A DNA stretch of 64,000 nt from Bacillus sp. SLBN-46 (GCF_031453555.1 NZ_JAVIZM010000001.1:3727001-3791000); one strand, 5' to 3'; positions 39,430 through 50,700 are shown, counted from the stretch's first letter. A program made the numbers and translations. The notes: generated by a model not told the origin, from the letters alone.

Positions 39430-39972
39430 TTATAGCTCTTCAACAATAATATTGTGGTTCGTATACACACATATTTCCGCAGCTATTTCTAAAGAAGCTT
39501 TCGCTATTTCTTTCGCCGTCAAATGATCACCAGCATATTTTTTGAGGGAACGACCTGCCGCAAGTGCATAATTCCCACCTGAACCAATCGCAAGTATGCC
39601 ATCGTCTGGTTCGATGACTTCACCGGTACCGGATACTAATAATAAATTTTCCCGGTCCATAACAATCAGCATGGCTTCAAGTTTTCTAAGAATTTTGTCA
39701 CTTCTCCACTCTTTAGCCAGTTCAACTGACGCTCTTTGTAGGTTGCCGTTAAACTCCTCTAATTTGCCTTCAAATAACTCAAACAAGGTGAAGGCATCAG
39801 CAACAGACCCAGCAAAACCAGCTAACACTCTACCATTAAATATCTTTCTAACCTTTTTTGCTGTGTGCTTCATCACTACTGCATTACCAAACGTAACTTG
39901 GCCGTCACCTGACATAGAGCACTGACCATTATGGTGAACAGCAAAAATCGTTGTTGCATGAAATTGGTTCAT
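39430..39972 (-). CDS. hslV: HslV (ClpQ) protease subunit
   Basis: A 180-aa proteasome-like peptidase that works with HslU. The family core [24 protein letters not shown] is complete. The protein starts MNQFHATT: the family catalytic Thr-Thr lies at 7-8, behind a 6-residue extension. In B. subtilis CodW an N-terminal Ser was reported to act as nucleophile; here residue 2 is Asn, so cleavage to Thr7 would be needed for activity. Start is fixed by GGAGG 8 bases upstream. Confidence 0.96.
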   Translation of the reverse strand: MNQFHATTIFAVHHNGQCSMSGDGQVTFGNAVVMKHTAKKVRKIFNGRVLAGFAGSVADAFTLFELFEGKLEEFNGNLQRASVELAKEWRSDKILRKLEAMLIVMDRENLLLVSGTGEVIEPDDGILAIGSGGNYALAAGRSLKKYAGDHLTAKEIAKASLEIAAEICVYTNHNIIVEEL

Positions 39973-40065
39973 TTAATTGACCTCCTATAGGAGTATTTTC
40001 CGTTTACAGACAAATGAGTAAATTGTATGTAACCATTAAAAATCCATATGAAAAATATTTTACAT

Positions 40066-40965
40066 TTATGCCCTTGGATGATGGGCCATATACGTTTTCC
40101 TTAAGTGATCATTTGTTACATGTGTATACACCTGGGTTGAAGATAAATAAGCATGCCCTAACAATTCTTGGACTGATCGTAAATCTGCACCATTATTGAG
40201 TAAATGGGTGGCAAAGGAATGCCGAAGCTTATGTGGATGAATACTTGAATCCAAAGCAGATTTTTCAATCATTTGATTCAATATTTTTCTTGTACCTCTA
40301 GCTGTTAATGGACCACCACGGTTATTAACAAATAAAGTCTCAATGGATTGCTTATCGGCTATTAGCTTTTTCCTGCCATCGTTTATGTATAAATCTAATG
40401 CAGCTTTTGCTTGGCTTCCGAAAGGTACATAACGTTCTTTGTTTCCTTTTCCATGAATCAGTATTGTTAAAAGGTAAAAATCAAGATCTTTTAAGCTAAT
40501 TTGACAGCACTCACTTACTCGTATCCCTGTCCCATATAAAAGTTCAAGTAATGCTTTGTTCCGTTGACCCAAGGGTGTATTAGTTTCACACGAATCAAAT
40601 AACAGTGTAAGTTCATTTTCATAAAAGAATTGTGGTAACCGTTTTTCAAGCTTTGGTACTGTTAGAAGCAAAAATGGATTACTTTCTACATACTTTTCCC
40701 GAAGCAAAAATTTATAGAAACTTCTTAATGCAGATATTTTTTTGGCAACCGTTTTTCTTGCAAGTTTTTTTTCATATAATCTGGTAAGATAAAGTCTTGC
40801 ATCATGATATTGAACCATTTCGACTTGAATTACGGCTTGCTCAGCCATGAACACAAAGAAATCACTGATATCATGCTGATAATGTTCAATTGTATATTTT
40901 GAGTAATTACGTTCCATTTGTAAATACTCCAGAAATAACTTTAAGAAAACATTCACATTTGTCAC
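40066..40965 (-). CDS. xerC: Tyrosine recombinase XerC (CodV)
   Basis: A 299-aa site-specific recombinase that resolves chromosome dimers at dif with XerD. N-terminal SAM-like domain (1-90); catalytic domain with Arg in YGTGIRVSE near 150, HPHKLRHSFATHLL near 245 and the Tyr nucleophile in SSTQVYTHV near 281. The GTG start at 40965 follows TGAGGTG by 8 bases; the ORF extends 12 codons upstream without a site. First gene of the codV-type operon after trmFO. Confidence 0.96.
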   Translation of the reverse strand: MTNVNVFLKLFLEYLQMERNYSKYTIEHYQHDISDFFVFMAEQAVIQVEMVQYHDARLYLTRLYEKKLARKTVAKKISALRSFYKFLLREKYVESNPFLLLTVPKLEKRLPQFFYENELTLLFDSCETNTPLGQRNKALLELLYGTGIRVSECCQISLKDLDFYLLTILIHGKGNKERYVPFGSQAKAALDLYINDGRKKLIADKQSIETLFVNNRGGPLTARGTRKILNQMIEKSALDSSIHPHKLRHSFATHLLNNGADLRSVQELLGHAYLSSTQVYTHVTNDHLRKTYMAHHPRA

Positions 40966-41026
40966 AAAATTCACCTCACAAGGGCTACTAAATCGTAACA
41001 TACTTCTAAAGCCCTTGCAATAAATT

Positions 41027-42334
41027 TTACAAAACTTTCACAAAGTTCTGAATTGTGTCTAGCGCTCGATTTGCATGCTCTAAATTTCTTTCCTGTTTTC
41101 CCTTAATTTTAACTGGGAGCTCAGGGAATAAGCCAAAATTAGCATTCATAGGCTGGAAGTTTTTTGCATTAGCGGTAGTAATATAACGAGCCATACTCCC
41201 TATAGCTGTTTCAGCTGGAAATTCAACGGTTTTCATCCCCTGCACTAACCTTGTAGCATTAATCCCAGCAATCAGACCACTTGCTGCAGATTCCACATAA
41301 CCCTCCACACCAGTCATTTGGCCAGCAAAAAATAAATCTTCTCTATTCCGGAATTGATAAGTTGCCTTAAGTACTTTTGGAGAGTTTATAAAGGTGTTGC
41401 GGTGCATAACACCATAACGGATAATTTCAGCATTTTCAAGGCCCGGTATTAACTGAATTACCTCTTTTTGTGCTCCCCACTTTAAATGTGTCTGAAAACC
41501 GACAATATTAAACAATGTTCCGGCTGCATCATCTTGACGAAGCTGTACCACTGCAAATGGTCTTTTCCCTGTTTTTGGATCTTCTAATCCAACTGGCTTT
41601 AATGGACCAAAAAGCATTGTCTTTTTTCCTCTTGCACCCATTACTTCAATTGGCATACACCCTTCAAAGAAGACTTCCTTTTCAAATTCCTTTAACGGAA
41701 CTGTTTCCGCAGAAATAAGTGCTTCATAAAAGCGATTAAACTCTTCTTCCGTCATAGGACAATTAAGATAAGCTGCTTCACCCTTATCATAGCGTGACTT
41801 CAAGTAAACCTTGTCCATGTCAATGCTTTCTTTTTCAAGAATAGGGGCTGCTGCATCATAAAAATAAAGATATTCCTCACCCGTAAGGTTCTTTAATTCT
41901 GCAGAGAGGTCTGCACTCGTTAGAGGACCAGTAGCAATAACCGTTGGACCTTCAGGGATTTGGGTTACCTCTTCATTTACTACCGTTACATTTTCATGAT
42001 TCTTGACTAACTCCGTTACCTTAGCAGCAAATTCATGGCGATCAACCGCTAAAGCTCCACCAGCTGGAACGGAACAAGCATCCGCCGCTGCAATGATGAC
42101 AGAATCCAGCTTTCGCATTTCTTCTTTAAGCACACCTACTGCATTGGTTAATGTATTTGCTCGTAGTGAATTACTACAAACCAATTCAGCAAATTTATCT
42201 GTATGGTGGGCAGGAGTCTGTTTCACAGGACGCATTTCGTAAAGACGGACCTTTACACCACGTTTAGCTATTTGCCATGCTGCTTCACTTCCTGCTAAGC
42301 CAGCACCAACAACATTTATTGTTACATCCTTCAT
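41027..42334 (-). CDS. trmFO: Methylenetetrahydrofolate-tRNA (uracil-54-C5) methyltransferase
   Basis: A 435-aa FAD and folate-dependent enzyme that makes ribothymidine 54 in tRNA. FAD motif [21 protein letters not shown] at the N-terminus, [13 protein letters not shown] near 100, [14 protein letters not shown] near 225, and a C-terminal [17 protein letters not shown] near 330. Start at 42334 (AGGAGG 8 bases upstream) gives the family length. Older name gid. It lies between topA and xerC, as in B. subtilis. Confidence 0.96.
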   Translation of the reverse strand: MKDVTINVVGAGLAGSEAAWQIAKRGVKVRLYEMRPVKQTPAHHTDKFAELVCSNSLRANTLTNAVGVLKEEMRKLDSVIIAAADACSVPAGGALAVDRHEFAAKVTELVKNHENVTVVNEEVTQIPEGPTVIATGPLTSADLSAELKNLTGEEYLYFYDAAAPILEKESIDMDKVYLKSRYDKGEAAYLNCPMTEEEFNRFYEALISAETVPLKEFEKEVFFEGCMPIEVMGARGKKTMLFGPLKPVGLEDPKTGKRPFAVVQLRQDDAAGTLFNIVGFQTHLKWGAQKEVIQLIPGLENAEIIRYGVMHRNTFINSPKVLKATYQFRNREDLFFAGQMTGVEGYVESAASGLIAGINATRLVQGMKTVEFPAETAIGSMARYITTANAKNFQPMNANFGLFPELPVKIKGKQERNLEHANRALDTIQNFVKVL

Positions 42335-42479
42335 CAATAAACCTCCTGATATACTTCCTATTACATTTATACCCAATTTTTAAAGAGAAAAAGCATATAC
42401 AATTAGCTTTCCCTCATTTAAGTCCATCTTGCATTGTACTATACGAATTCAAAACAAAAAAGTTTTTTATTTCACAAAT

Positions 42480-42506
42480 AAAAAAAAGAGCGGAGATTCT
42501 CCACCC
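42480..42506 (-). terminator. Terminator after topA
   Basis: GGGTGGAG/CTCCGCTC (two wobble pairs), an 8-bp stem with a 3-base loop, followed by eight T on the minus strand. It starts 2 bases after the topA stop. Confidence 0.85.
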
Positions 42507-42508
42507 TT

Positions 42509-44587
42509 TTAACTCTGTTGCTCTTCCTTATAGTCACATTCCGTACATTGTACCTGTACACCTTTTTTCAATTTCTTTTCTACAAGCAAGCCCTCACATT
42601 TTGGACAAGGTCTTGGTAGCGGCTTATCCCAAGAGATGAATTCACATTCTGGGTATCTGGTACAACCATAAAAAAGTCTCTTTTTCTTACTCTTTCTCTC
42701 AACAACCTGACCTTCTTTACAACCAGGACAAGTCATACCAATTTCTTTTACTATTGGCTTAGTGTTTCGACAATCTGGAAAATTACTGCATGCCATAAAT
42801 TTTCCATAGCGTCCCATTTTAAACACCATTGGACTTCCACAGTTTTCACAGTCTTCGCCTGCAGGCTCATCTTTGATTTCTACAGACTGCATTTCTTTTT
42901 CGGCTATTACTAAATGCGTTTCAAAGTCCTGGTAAAACTCATCAATAATTTGAACCCAACGAACCTTACCATCTTCAACATTATCTAAGCCTTGTTCCAT
43001 CTTAGCGGTAAATTCCACATTTAGAATATCAGGGAAAAACTCGACCATTAACTCATGAACAATTTCACCAAGCTCCGTTGGCACAAATCGTTTATTGTCC
43101 AAGGCAACATAGCCGCGCTTTTGAATCGTATCAAGAGTAGGTGCATAAGTAGACGGGCGGCCAATACCCAGTTCTTCTAGTGTTTTCACCAATCTCGCCT
43201 CGGTGTATCTTGGTGGTGGCTGTGTGAAATGTTGCTTAGGTTCGATGTCTTTTTTAAAGACTTCATCCCCTTCTTTTAAATCCGGTAGCATTTTATCTGG
43301 TCCATCTACCTGATCGTCCGATCCTTCAACATACACCTTCATGAAACCGGGAAACTTGACCTTTGAGCCAGTTGAACGGAAAATCACATCTCCATTTTGC
43401 AAATCTACACTCATCGTGTCCATTACCGCCTGTGCCATTTGGCTTGCTAAGAAGCGCTCCCAAATTAATTTATAGAGGCGGAATTGATCTCGAGAAAGAA
43501 ATTCCTTCATGCTGTTCGGATCCCTTAATGTGCTTGTCGGACGAATAGCTTCGTGTGCATCTTGAGCATTCGACTGTTTTTTCTCTTTTCTTTGCTCTTC
43601 TTTTAAAAAGCTTTCACCAAACTCAGCTTTTATATAATTAGCTGCTTCTGTTTGAGCCACTTCGGAAATTCTTGTTGAATCTGTTCTCATATAGGTAATG
43701 AGTCCAACTGTTCCTTCCTTCCCAAGCTCAATACCTTCGTACAGCTGCTGTGCAAGCATCATGGTTTTCTTCGCACGAAAATTAAGTTTCCTCGCTGCTT
43801 CTTGTTGTAAAGAAGAAGTAATGAAAGGTGGTGCCGGATTTCTTCTTCTTTCTTTTTTGGTAACTGAGACAACTTTGAACTTGTTATCATCTAATTGCTT
43901 CAGTATCGCTTGAACATCCTGCTCTGAGGCTAACTCTGTTTTTTCTTTTCCAACTAGGGAATGAAAAGCCCCACTAAAATGGTCTTTTCCCTTTAAAAAT
44001 TCTCCTTCAATTGTCCAATATTCTTCAGGAGTAAACGCTTTAATTTCATTTTCCCTATCAATAATCAAGCGGACTGCAACTGATTGAACCCGTCCTGCAC
44101 TCAATCCTTTTTTTACTTTTTTCCATAAAAGCGGGCTGATATTGTAGCCTACAAGCCGGTCTAAAATTCTTCGAGCCTGTTGTGCATCAACGAGATCCGT
44201 ATTAATTGGTCGTGGATGTTTAAAAGATTCCTTGATTGCTTCTTTTGTAATTTCATTAAAAACCACGCGGCAATCTGAATGAATATCAACATCTAGACTA
44301 TGAGCCAAATGCCAGGCAATAGCTTCCCCTTCACGATCAGGGTCGGCTGCTAGATAAACTTTTTTTGCTTTTTTGGCTGCAGTTTTTAATTCTTTTAATA
44401 CAGGACCCTTGCCACGGATTGTAATATATTTAGGTTCAAAGCCATTTTCAACATTGACCCCCATTTGGCTTCTTGGTAGGTCACGAACATGTCCCATAGA
44501 TGCTTTTACTTTATATTTATTACCTAAATATCGTTCAATCGTTTTCGCTTTTGCAGGTGATTCTACAATTACTAGAAAGTCTGCCAT
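42509..44587 (-). CDS. topA: DNA topoisomerase I
   Basis: A 692-aa type IA topoisomerase that relaxes negative supercoils. TOPRIM domain (1-115, with [17 protein letters not shown] and [14 protein letters not shown]), catalytic Tyr in [14 protein letters not shown] near 297, and three C-terminal Cys4 zinc ribbons from about 578 on ([10 protein letters not shown] ... C; CPGCKEG ... C; CPKCEGLL ... CTEC). RBS AAGGAGG before the ATG. It follows a 333-base gap behind dprA. Confidence 0.97.
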   Translation of the reverse strand: MADFLVIVESPAKAKTIERYLGNKYKVKASMGHVRDLPRSQMGVNVENGFEPKYITIRGKGPVLKELKTAAKKAKKVYLAADPDREGEAIAWHLAHSLDVDIHSDCRVVFNEITKEAIKESFKHPRPINTDLVDAQQARRILDRLVGYNISPLLWKKVKKGLSAGRVQSVAVRLIIDRENEIKAFTPEEYWTIEGEFLKGKDHFSGAFHSLVGKEKTELASEQDVQAILKQLDDNKFKVVSVTKKERRRNPAPPFITSSLQQEAARKLNFRAKKTMMLAQQLYEGIELGKEGTVGLITYMRTDSTRISEVAQTEAANYIKAEFGESFLKEEQRKEKKQSNAQDAHEAIRPTSTLRDPNSMKEFLSRDQFRLYKLIWERFLASQMAQAVMDTMSVDLQNGDVIFRSTGSKVKFPGFMKVYVEGSDDQVDGPDKMLPDLKEGDEVFKKDIEPKQHFTQPPPRYTEARLVKTLEELGIGRPSTYAPTLDTIQKRGYVALDNKRFVPTELGEIVHELMVEFFPDILNVEFTAKMEQGLDNVEDGKVRWVQIIDEFYQDFETHLVIAEKEMQSVEIKDEPAGEDCENCGSPMVFKMGRYGKFMACSNFPDCRNTKPIVKEIGMTCPGCKEGQVVERKSKKKRLFYGCTRYPECEFISWDKPLPRPCPKCEGLLVEKKLKKGVQVQCTECDYKEEQQS

Positions 44588-44920
44588 CCGATATCCTCCT
44601 TAAGAGGGAAAGTGTGAAAGCTCCTTGAAAATGGCATAAGCCTGTTTCTACGGTGCTTCTATTTGAGAAGTTTTCCTAAATTCGAGTAAAAACTAGAACC
44701 GGAGAAAATACTTTACAAAACTGCCCTATCCCAATAATGATCAATTTATAAGTTAATTTTAATAGTATTTTATGTTTAGCCATTTTTTCGAACTTCTGTT
44801 GGAAAATGTATAACATATTAGAAATTATTGCAACCTTTTTTAGCTAATTTCTCCATTTTATCGAAAAAAACCTGCAAAAACGCTACTTTTATTCCCAATA
44901 TTCCCTTTTAACCTAGAGTT
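44588..44920. other. Intergenic region dprA-topA
   Basis: A 333-base AT-rich gap with no ORF of note on either strand. The only promoter-like pair on the minus strand is TTGCAA (44833-44828) with TATACA (44812-44807), but the spacing of 15 is short. I see no clear terminator after dprA and no known RNA motif. Confidence 0.6.
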
Positions 44921-45808
44921 TTATCTTATTTCCTCTAAAATATCCCCTGCACATGTCACAAGTTTTGCCCCTTGTTGGATTAGCTCGTTAGCCCCTGCTG
45001 AACAAGGATTATAAATGCTGCCAGGCAAGGAAAATACATCTCGACCTTCATTTACTGCATAATTCGCTGTGATGAGTGATCCGCTTTTTCTTTTTGCTTC
45101 TATAATAAAAGTACCTCTAGATAGACCGCTAATAATACGATTTCGAAATGGAAAATGCCATCGAAGTGGTTTTGTATCTGGGGGATATTCTGAGACAATC
45201 AACTGTGTTTTCATCATCTCTAAAGCTAGGTTCATATTTTCTTTTGGATATATATGATAGATGCCCCCAGCAATAACAGCTATTGTTTTCCCTCCATTTT
45301 TAATAGCAAATTCATGTGCTAATGCATCAATTCCTTTTGCTAAGCCACTTACAATAAGTACTCCATTATCAATGAGTTGGGGGAAGATGGATTTAATTGC
45401 ATTTCTACCATATTGAGTAGCCTGACGCGAACCCACTACAGCAAGTTTGGGTTCATGATTTAATAAGGATACATCCCCTTTAGCAAATAGTGCCCATGGA
45501 GGCTGATAAATTTCTTTTAAATAAGGGGGGTATTCTTTATCAAAAATAGTGATAACGGTAATATCATTGGTTTCGTATTGGCGGATTTGGTCATGAATGA
45601 CTTCGAATGGAAGTGGAAGAATGGTTGATTTAGGAGCGGGATCTTCGCGGGTAAGGGATGGAATATTGAAGCTTTGCTGTGTTGAGTATGTTTGTATTCG
45701 AGTGAGGTTGTTTAGGGTGGGATCTTTTTTTAGAATTTGTAAAATCGTATTCCACGAGATATTTGGATAGTGAAGCAAATGAATCAATTTCTCTTTAAAG
45801 TCGTCCAT
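44921..45808 (-). CDS. dprA: DNA processing protein DprA
   Basis: A 295-aa SLOG/Rossmann protein that loads RecA on incoming single-stranded DNA in transformation. Core motifs: VVGSRQATQYGRNAI near 125, VSGLAKGIDALAHEFA near 155, GGIYHIYPKEN near 180, PLRWHFPFRNRIISGLS near 215. RBS GGAGG before the ATG. It lies between sucD and topA. Presence alone does not prove natural competence, because DprA is widely kept. Confidence 0.95.
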   Translation of the reverse strand: MDDFKEKLIHLLHYPNISWNTILQILKKDPTLNNLTRIQTYSTQQSFNIPSLTREDPAPKSTILPLPFEVIHDQIRQYETNDITVITIFDKEYPPYLKEIYQPPWALFAKGDVSLLNHEPKLAVVGSRQATQYGRNAIKSIFPQLIDNGVLIVSGLAKGIDALAHEFAIKNGGKTIAVIAGGIYHIYPKENMNLALEMMKTQLIVSEYPPDTKPLRWHFPFRNRIISGLSRGTFIIEAKRKSGSLITANYAVNEGRDVFSLPGSIYNPCSAGANELIQQGAKLVTCAGDILEEIR

Positions 45809-45845
45809 TTAATACATACCTCCAATAAATTTTTATTAAAAGAAG

Positions 45846-45875
45846 AAATAGTCCCTCATGAGTGAGCGACTATTT
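45846..45875 (-). terminator. Terminator after sucD
   Basis: AAATAGTC/GACTATTT plus CTCA/TGAG across one mismatch, then TTCTTCTTTT on the minus strand, about 32 bases after the sucD stop. Confidence 0.75.
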
Positions 45876-45906
45876 CTGTTTAATCTGATGATGCAAAGAT
45901 TAGTTT

Positions 45907-46809
45907 TTAATGGGTCTTACACTTTTCGTATAAGCCTTGTTCTTTTAATACTTCGATTAGAGTTTCACCCATTACGGATGGTGTGTCAGCTACTTTAATA
46001 CCACACTCGTTCATAACACGGATTTTTTCGTCAGCTGTACCTTTTCCACCTGAAATAATCGCACCAGCATGGCCCATACGCTTTCCAGGAGGTGCAGTAC
46101 GTCCGCCAATGAATCCAACAACAGGTTTTGTCATGTTAGCCTTAACCCATTCAGCAGCTTCTTCTTCTGCCGTACCACCGATTTCACCAATCATGATTAC
46201 TGCATATGTTTCAGGATCTTCATTGAATGCCTTTAAAACATCGATGAAGTTAGTTCCATTAACAGGGTCCCCACCAATACCTACAGCTGTTGTTTGACCA
46301 ATTCCTGCTTGAGTTAATTGGTGTACAGCTTCATAAGTTAGTGTTCCAGAGCGGGATACTACACCTACATGGCCTTTAGTATGAATGTAACCAGGCATGA
46401 TACCGATTTTACATTCGTCAGCAGTGATAACGCCTGGACAGTTTGGACCAACCAAACGAGTCTTCTTGCCTTCCATGTAACGCTTCACTTTAACCATATC
46501 CAATACTGGGATATGTTCAGTAATACAAATGACAAGATCTAAATCTGCATCAACCGCTTCGATAATGGAATCTGCAGCAAATGGTGCTGGTACATAGATA
46601 ACCGAAGCATTTGCCCCAGTAGTTTCAACTGCTTCTCGAACAGTATTAAATACTGGTACTCCTTCTACCTCTTGACCACCCTTACCAGGAGAGGTACCAC
46701 CAACAATTTGTGTACCATATTCAAGCATTTGTTTTGTATGAAAACGGGCTGTTCCACCAGTAATCCCTTGAACAATAACCTTCGTATCTTTATTAATAAA
46801 AACGCTCAC
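45907..46809 (-). CDS. sucD: Succinyl-CoA synthetase alpha subunit
   Basis: A 300-aa CoA-binding subunit of the TCA-cycle enzyme that forms ATP or GTP from succinyl-CoA. N-terminal CoA fold ([17 protein letters not shown]), the phosphohistidine loop [18 protein letters not shown] near 242-259 (His is the phosphorylated residue). GTG start with AAAGGGG upstream. It follows sucC by 23 bases. Confidence 0.97.
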   Translation of the reverse strand: MSVFINKDTKVIVQGITGGTARFHTKQMLEYGTQIVGGTSPGKGGQEVEGVPVFNTVREAVETTGANASVIYVPAPFAADSIIEAVDADLDLVICITEHIPVLDMVKVKRYMEGKKTRLVGPNCPGVITADECKIGIMPGYIHTKGHVGVVSRSGTLTYEAVHQLTQAGIGQTTAVGIGGDPVNGTNFIDVLKAFNEDPETYAVIMIGEIGGTAEEEAAEWVKANMTKPVVGFIGGRTAPPGKRMGHAGAIISGGKGTADEKIRVMNECGIKVADTPSVMGETLIEVLKEQGLYEKCKTH

Positions 46810-46832
46810 GTTAATTCCCCTTTCTAAAGATC

Positions 46833-47993
46833 CTATTTCACCAATTCAACGATTTTTTGTGCACCGTCAGCCATGGATTCAGCAGCCGTAATGTTAAGAC
46901 CGGATTCAGCTAAAATTTGCTTTCCTAAATCAACATTTGTTCCCTCTAAGCGAACAACAAGTGGAATACTTAATCCAACTTGCTTAGCTGCTTCTACTAC
47001 ACCCTCAGCAATAACATCACACTTCATGATTCCGCCGAAGATATTAACAAAAATACCTTTTACGTTTGGATCTGAAAGGATAATTTTAAATGCTTCTGTA
47101 ACTTTCTCTGCTGTAGCACCGCCCCCAACATCAAGGAAGTTAGCGGGGTCGCCGCCGTAATGTTTAACAATATCCATTGTCGCCATTGCTAAGCCAGCAC
47201 CGTTAACCATACAGCCAATATTGCCATCTAATGCAATATAGCTTAGGTCATATTTAGAAGCTTCGATTTCTTTTGGATCTTCTTCTTCAAGATCACGATA
47301 TGCTAGGACGTCTTTTTGACGATATAATGCATTGGAATCAAAGTTTAATTTAGCATCCAATGCCATTACTTTTCCGTCGCCCGTAACAACTAGCGGGTTA
47401 ATTTCAGCAATTGAACAGTCCTTCTCGATATAAGCGCTATATAAGCCCATCATGAACTTAACTGCTTGATTCACTAGTTCTTTTGGAATGTTGATATTAA
47501 AAGCGATACGGCGTGCCTGGAATGGCTGTAAGCCAATCACTGGATCAATTTCTTCTTTGAAGATTTTCTCTGGAGTCTTTTCTGCTACTTCTTCGATTTC
47601 CGTTCCGCCTTCTTCAGAAGCCATTAATACTACATGTGAAGAAGCACGATCTAGTACTAATCCTACGTAGTATTCCTTCTTGATATCGCAGCCCTCTTCG
47701 ATTAACAGACGCTTTACTTCTTTACCCTCTGGACCAGTTTGGTGTGTTACCAATGTTTTCCCGAGGATCTCATTCGCATATGTACGAACCTCATCAAGGT
47801 TTTTCGCAACTTTAACACCGCCAGCTTTTCCCCGTCCACCAGCATGAATTTGTGCTTTAACTACACAAATCTGTGTGCCTAGTTCTTTTGCAGCTTCCAC
47901 AGCTTCTTCAACAGTGAATGCCACTTTACCGTTTGGAACCGCAACCCCGTACTTTCTGAGGATCTCTTTCCCTTGATACTCATGGATATTCAT
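46833..47993 (-). CDS. sucC: Succinyl-CoA synthetase beta subunit
   Basis: A 386-aa ATP-grasp subunit that partners SucD. Seen: [17 protein letters not shown] at the N-terminus, [12 protein letters not shown] near 51, [19 protein letters not shown] near 198 and a C-terminal domain with [12 protein letters not shown] near 260. RBS TAGGAGG before the ATG. A promoter (48041-48069) and the rnhB terminator stand upstream, making sucCD a two-gene unit. Confidence 0.97.
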   Translation of the reverse strand: MNIHEYQGKEILRKYGVAVPNGKVAFTVEEAVEAAKELGTQICVVKAQIHAGGRGKAGGVKVAKNLDEVRTYANEILGKTLVTHQTGPEGKEVKRLLIEEGCDIKKEYYVGLVLDRASSHVVLMASEEGGTEIEEVAEKTPEKIFKEEIDPVIGLQPFQARRIAFNINIPKELVNQAVKFMMGLYSAYIEKDCSIAEINPLVVTGDGKVMALDAKLNFDSNALYRQKDVLAYRDLEEEDPKEIEASKYDLSYIALDGNIGCMVNGAGLAMATMDIVKHYGGDPANFLDVGGGATAEKVTEAFKIILSDPNVKGIFVNIFGGIMKCDVIAEGVVEAAKQVGLSIPLVVRLEGTNVDLGKQILAESGLNITAAESMADGAQKIVELVK

Positions 47994-48040
47994 TTCCCAT
48001 CCTCCTATATCATACTCTTCTAAAAATTGACTCCGTTTTC

Positions 48041-48069
48041 ATTTTATATAATGACACATACCTTGTCCA
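48041..48069 (-). promoter_or_regulatory. sucC: SigA promoter of sucCD
   Basis: TGGACA at 48069-48064, a 17-base spacer and TAAAAT at 48046-48041, five of six matches in each hexamer, about 48 bases before the sucC start codon and behind the rnhB terminator. Confidence 0.65.
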
Positions 48070-48182
48070 CCATTAAGCAAAAAATTATATTCATTTTAAA
48101 AAATTCTGAAAAACATTTAAATATATCTAGTAACCATTAAGAAATTTCAATAGTAAATGTTTCCATATTTATTTTTTAAAAT

Positions 48183-48210
48183 AATAAAAAAAACAGGCAG
48201 GTGCCTGTTT
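48183..48210 (-). terminator. Terminator after rnhB
   Basis: AAACAGGC/GCCTGTTT, an 8-bp stem with a 4-base loop and eight or more T on the minus strand; it overlaps the stop codon of rnhB. Confidence 0.88.
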
Positions 48211-48988
48211 ACTTTAGCTTTGCCACATAATCTTTTACTGGCGCAAAGCTTTTTCTATGATACGGTGTAATCCCATGCTGTTGAATAGCTTGAATATGTT
48301 CCTTCGTACCGTACCCCATATTTTGCTGAAAACCATATGCTGGATAGCTTAACGAAATTTCTTTCATTAACTCATCTCTCGCTACCTTAGCCACGATGGA
48401 TGCAGCTGCAATCGATACACTTCGAGCATCCCCTTTTACAATTGAATCGGAAGGATATGGAGTTTCTAGCTTCATAGCATCAATTAATAAAAAATCTGGC
48501 TTCGGGTCTAAACCGGCTACCGCTGCATACATTGCCTTTTTGGTTGCTTCATAGATATTAATTTCATCAATTTCATCCGCACTAATCATTGAAATACTGT
48601 ATGCCAGCGCTTCACTTCTAATCATTTTATCGTATTCTTGACGTTTCTTTTCAGAAAGCTTTTTAGAGTCATCAATTCCGGCTAAGAAGAAATTTTCTGG
48701 TAGGATGACAGCAGCAGCCACAACGGGCCCAGCCAGCGGTCCCCTTCCAACTTCATCAATTCCTGCAATTAATTGAAACCCTTCCTCTCGATAGTTCCGC
48801 TCAAATTGATTCATTTCAATAAATTTTTCCTGGAGCAACCTTTCCTGCTCTTTTTGTCTACGCCACCTTTGAATGCATTGATGAACACCTTTTCGCTCAT
48901 CATTCTGAATTTCAATTAAGAATGGATCCTCTTCACTTACAATTGTTGAAAGGTACGCCTCGATTTCGGCGATCGATTGTTTTTTCAT
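48209..48988 (-). CDS. rnhB: Ribonuclease HII
   Basis: A 259-aa endonuclease that cuts RNA in RNA-DNA hybrids and single ribonucleotides in DNA. The DEDD residues are in LIAGIDEVGRGPLAGP near 77 (Asp, Glu), the IDDSKKLSEKKR segment, and LLIDAMKL near 175. A helical extension precedes the catalytic domain, as in B. subtilis RnhB. Start ATG at 48988; an in-frame GTG nine bases upstream overlaps the ribosome site. It follows rbgA with 62 bases. Confidence 0.95.
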   Translation of the reverse strand: MKKQSIAEIEAYLSTIVSEEDPFLIEIQNDERKGVHQCIQRWRRQKEQERLLQEKFIEMNQFERNYREEGFQLIAGIDEVGRGPLAGPVVAAAVILPENFFLAGIDDSKKLSEKKRQEYDKMIRSEALAYSISMISADEIDEINIYEATKKAMYAAVAGLDPKPDFLLIDAMKLETPYPSDSIVKGDARSVSIAAASIVAKVARDELMKEISLSYPAYGFQQNMGYGTKEHIQAIQQHGITPYHRKSFAPVKDYVAKLK

Positions 48989-49050
48989 CCTCTTCACCCG
49001 AACTTAATTTTTCTCGAAAAATTAAGGCCCCCTAACGGAGAGCCTCTTTG

Positions 49051-49926
49051 TTATTCTATATTTTCTTCTACTTTTAAGAAATCCTTTGGTCGTTCAAGGG
49101 TAAGTCGTCCAAATTTTTCAGACCTTATCTCCCTAATCACTAATTCTGCTACTTTATCGTAGTCGACCATACCACCGCCCATTAGACAGCCTCTTAACAA
49201 ACCAATATGGTCAAATAATGCAACAAGATCTTCTGGTATTTCTGTAAGCTTATACCGCTCTTGTAAGCGTTCTGGATACGCCCGCTCTAAGAACCTAAGA
49301 GTATAAACCGTCAAGTCCTGCAGGTTTAATAACGTGTCTTTAATTGCACCAGTAATGGCCAACTTCATTCCAACCTCTTGGTCTTCAAATTTCGGCCATA
49401 GAATCCCCGGTGTATCAAGCAATTCCAATTCTTTACCTACTTTAATCCACTGCTGAGATTTTGTCACTCCCGGAGTATTTCCTGTCTTAGCAATATTTTT
49501 TTTAGCCAGTCGGTTGATGAGTGTAGATTTTCCGGCATTAGGAATACCAACAATCATCGCACGTATCGCTCTCGGTCTTACTCCTTTTGCCCTCATTCGG
49601 TCAAACTTTTCTTTAAGGATTTCATTTGCGGCTTGGACAATTTGTTTCATCCCTTCACCGGCTTGGGAATTAATTGCGAGAGCCTTTATTCCCTTCTCTG
49701 CGAATGAGGCTATCCATTCCTTCGTCGCTACCGGATCAGCCATGTCAGCCTTATTAAGTAAGACCAGCCGCGGCTTATGTTGGATGATTTCATCAATCAT
49801 TGGATTTCTTGAAGAATACGGAATCCTTGCATCGACCAATTCAAAGATAATATCAACTAATTTTAACTTTTCTGTGACCTCTCTGCGAGCCTTGGCCATA
49901 TGGCCAGGAAACCACTGGATCGTCAA
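49051..49926 (-). CDS. rbgA: Ribosome biogenesis GTPase RbgA (YlqF)
   Basis: A 291-aa circularly permuted GTPase needed for late 50S assembly. The G motifs come in the order G4 (LNKADMAD near 58), G1 ([15 protein letters not shown] near 126), G3 ([12 protein letters not shown] near 171), then a C-terminal RNA-binding ANTAR-like domain. The TTG at 49926 is preferred because AGGGGG is 7 bases upstream and the product starts [10 protein letters not shown] as in B. subtilis; a GTG at 49935 lies within that site. Confidence 0.95.
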   Translation of the reverse strand: MTIQWFPGHMAKARREVTEKLKLVDIIFELVDARIPYSSRNPMIDEIIQHKPRLVLLNKADMADPVATKEWIASFAEKGIKALAINSQAGEGMKQIVQAANEILKEKFDRMRAKGVRPRAIRAMIVGIPNAGKSTLINRLAKKNIAKTGNTPGVTKSQQWIKVGKELELLDTPGILWPKFEDQEVGMKLAITGAIKDTLLNLQDLTVYTLRFLERAYPERLQERYKLTEIPEDLVALFDHIGLLRGCLMGGGMVDYDKVAELVIREIRSEKFGRLTLERPKDFLKVEENIE

Positions 49927-49949
49927 AGCAGCCACCCCCTAAACTATAA

Positions 49950-50510
49950 CTATTTCACTGTAACAATATGTGCATCATTTAAAGGCCAGTAAACAATGCT
50001 TGTCTTACCAATCACCTTACTTAATGGAACCGATCCAATATGCCTTGAGTCTTTACTGAAGCGTCGATTATCTCCCATAACAAACAATTCCCCTTTAGGA
50101 ACTGTTTTTTGGCCTACTGGAGTTTCTTCAAGTGTGAACGAGTCCGTTAATGGACCATCCTGTACTTGTTTCTTATATTCGTCCAAATATGGTTCTTTAT
50201 ACGCTTTTCCATTTACATATAAAGTATCATTCTTATACTCAATTGTATCTCCCGGCAGGCCAATTACACGCTTTATGTAATCTTTCTTCTCTGGGGCATG
50301 AAAAACGATGATATCAAATCGCTTAGGTTCCCCCATGTCATAACTAAATTTATTCACAATCATTCGATCCTGATCCTTTAATGTAGGCATCATCGATAGG
50401 CCATCCACTACAATTGGAGCAAAAAGGAAATACCTAATTACTGCAGCTAAGGCAACAGCAATTAACAAGGCCTTTGTCCATTCCCATAGCTCATTTTTCT
50501 TTTTTGTCAT
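49950..50510 (-). CDS. sipS: Type I signal peptidase
   Basis: A 186-aa membrane-anchored protease that removes signal peptides outside the membrane. One N-terminal helix (residues about 13-33); catalytic Ser39 in VDGLSMMPTL and Lys80 in DYIKRVIGLPGD, then the box GDNRRFSKDSRHIG near 146. A single helix is typical of Bacillus SipS/SipT types. The exact paralogue is uncertain. RBS GGTGGGG before the ATG. Confidence 0.92.
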   Translation of the reverse strand: MTKKKNELWEWTKALLIAVALAAVIRYFLFAPIVVDGLSMMPTLKDQDRMIVNKFSYDMGEPKRFDIIVFHAPEKKDYIKRVIGLPGDTIEYKNDTLYVNGKAYKEPYLDEYKKQVQDGPLTDSFTLEETPVGQKTVPKGELFVMGDNRRFSKDSRHIGSVPLSKVIGKTSIVYWPLNDAHIVTVK

Positions 50511-50700
50511 ACAATCCCCACCAATCAGTAATAAAAAAATGTTTTATAAAGCCTATTTTACATAACTTAAACATATTTAACACGATGGGATCACAATTTT
50601 TATCAAACTTTAATAATTCGTTTATAAATCAGTAACAAATAAGGAAAAATCTAACCAATCATTTACATAGCACCATATGCACCGTTGAATGATTTGTATA

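Noticed and set aside
44588..44920. Hidden small gene or RNA in the dprA-topA gap
   Set aside because: No ORF with a ribosome site, no terminator-bounded unit, and only a poorly spaced promoter candidate.
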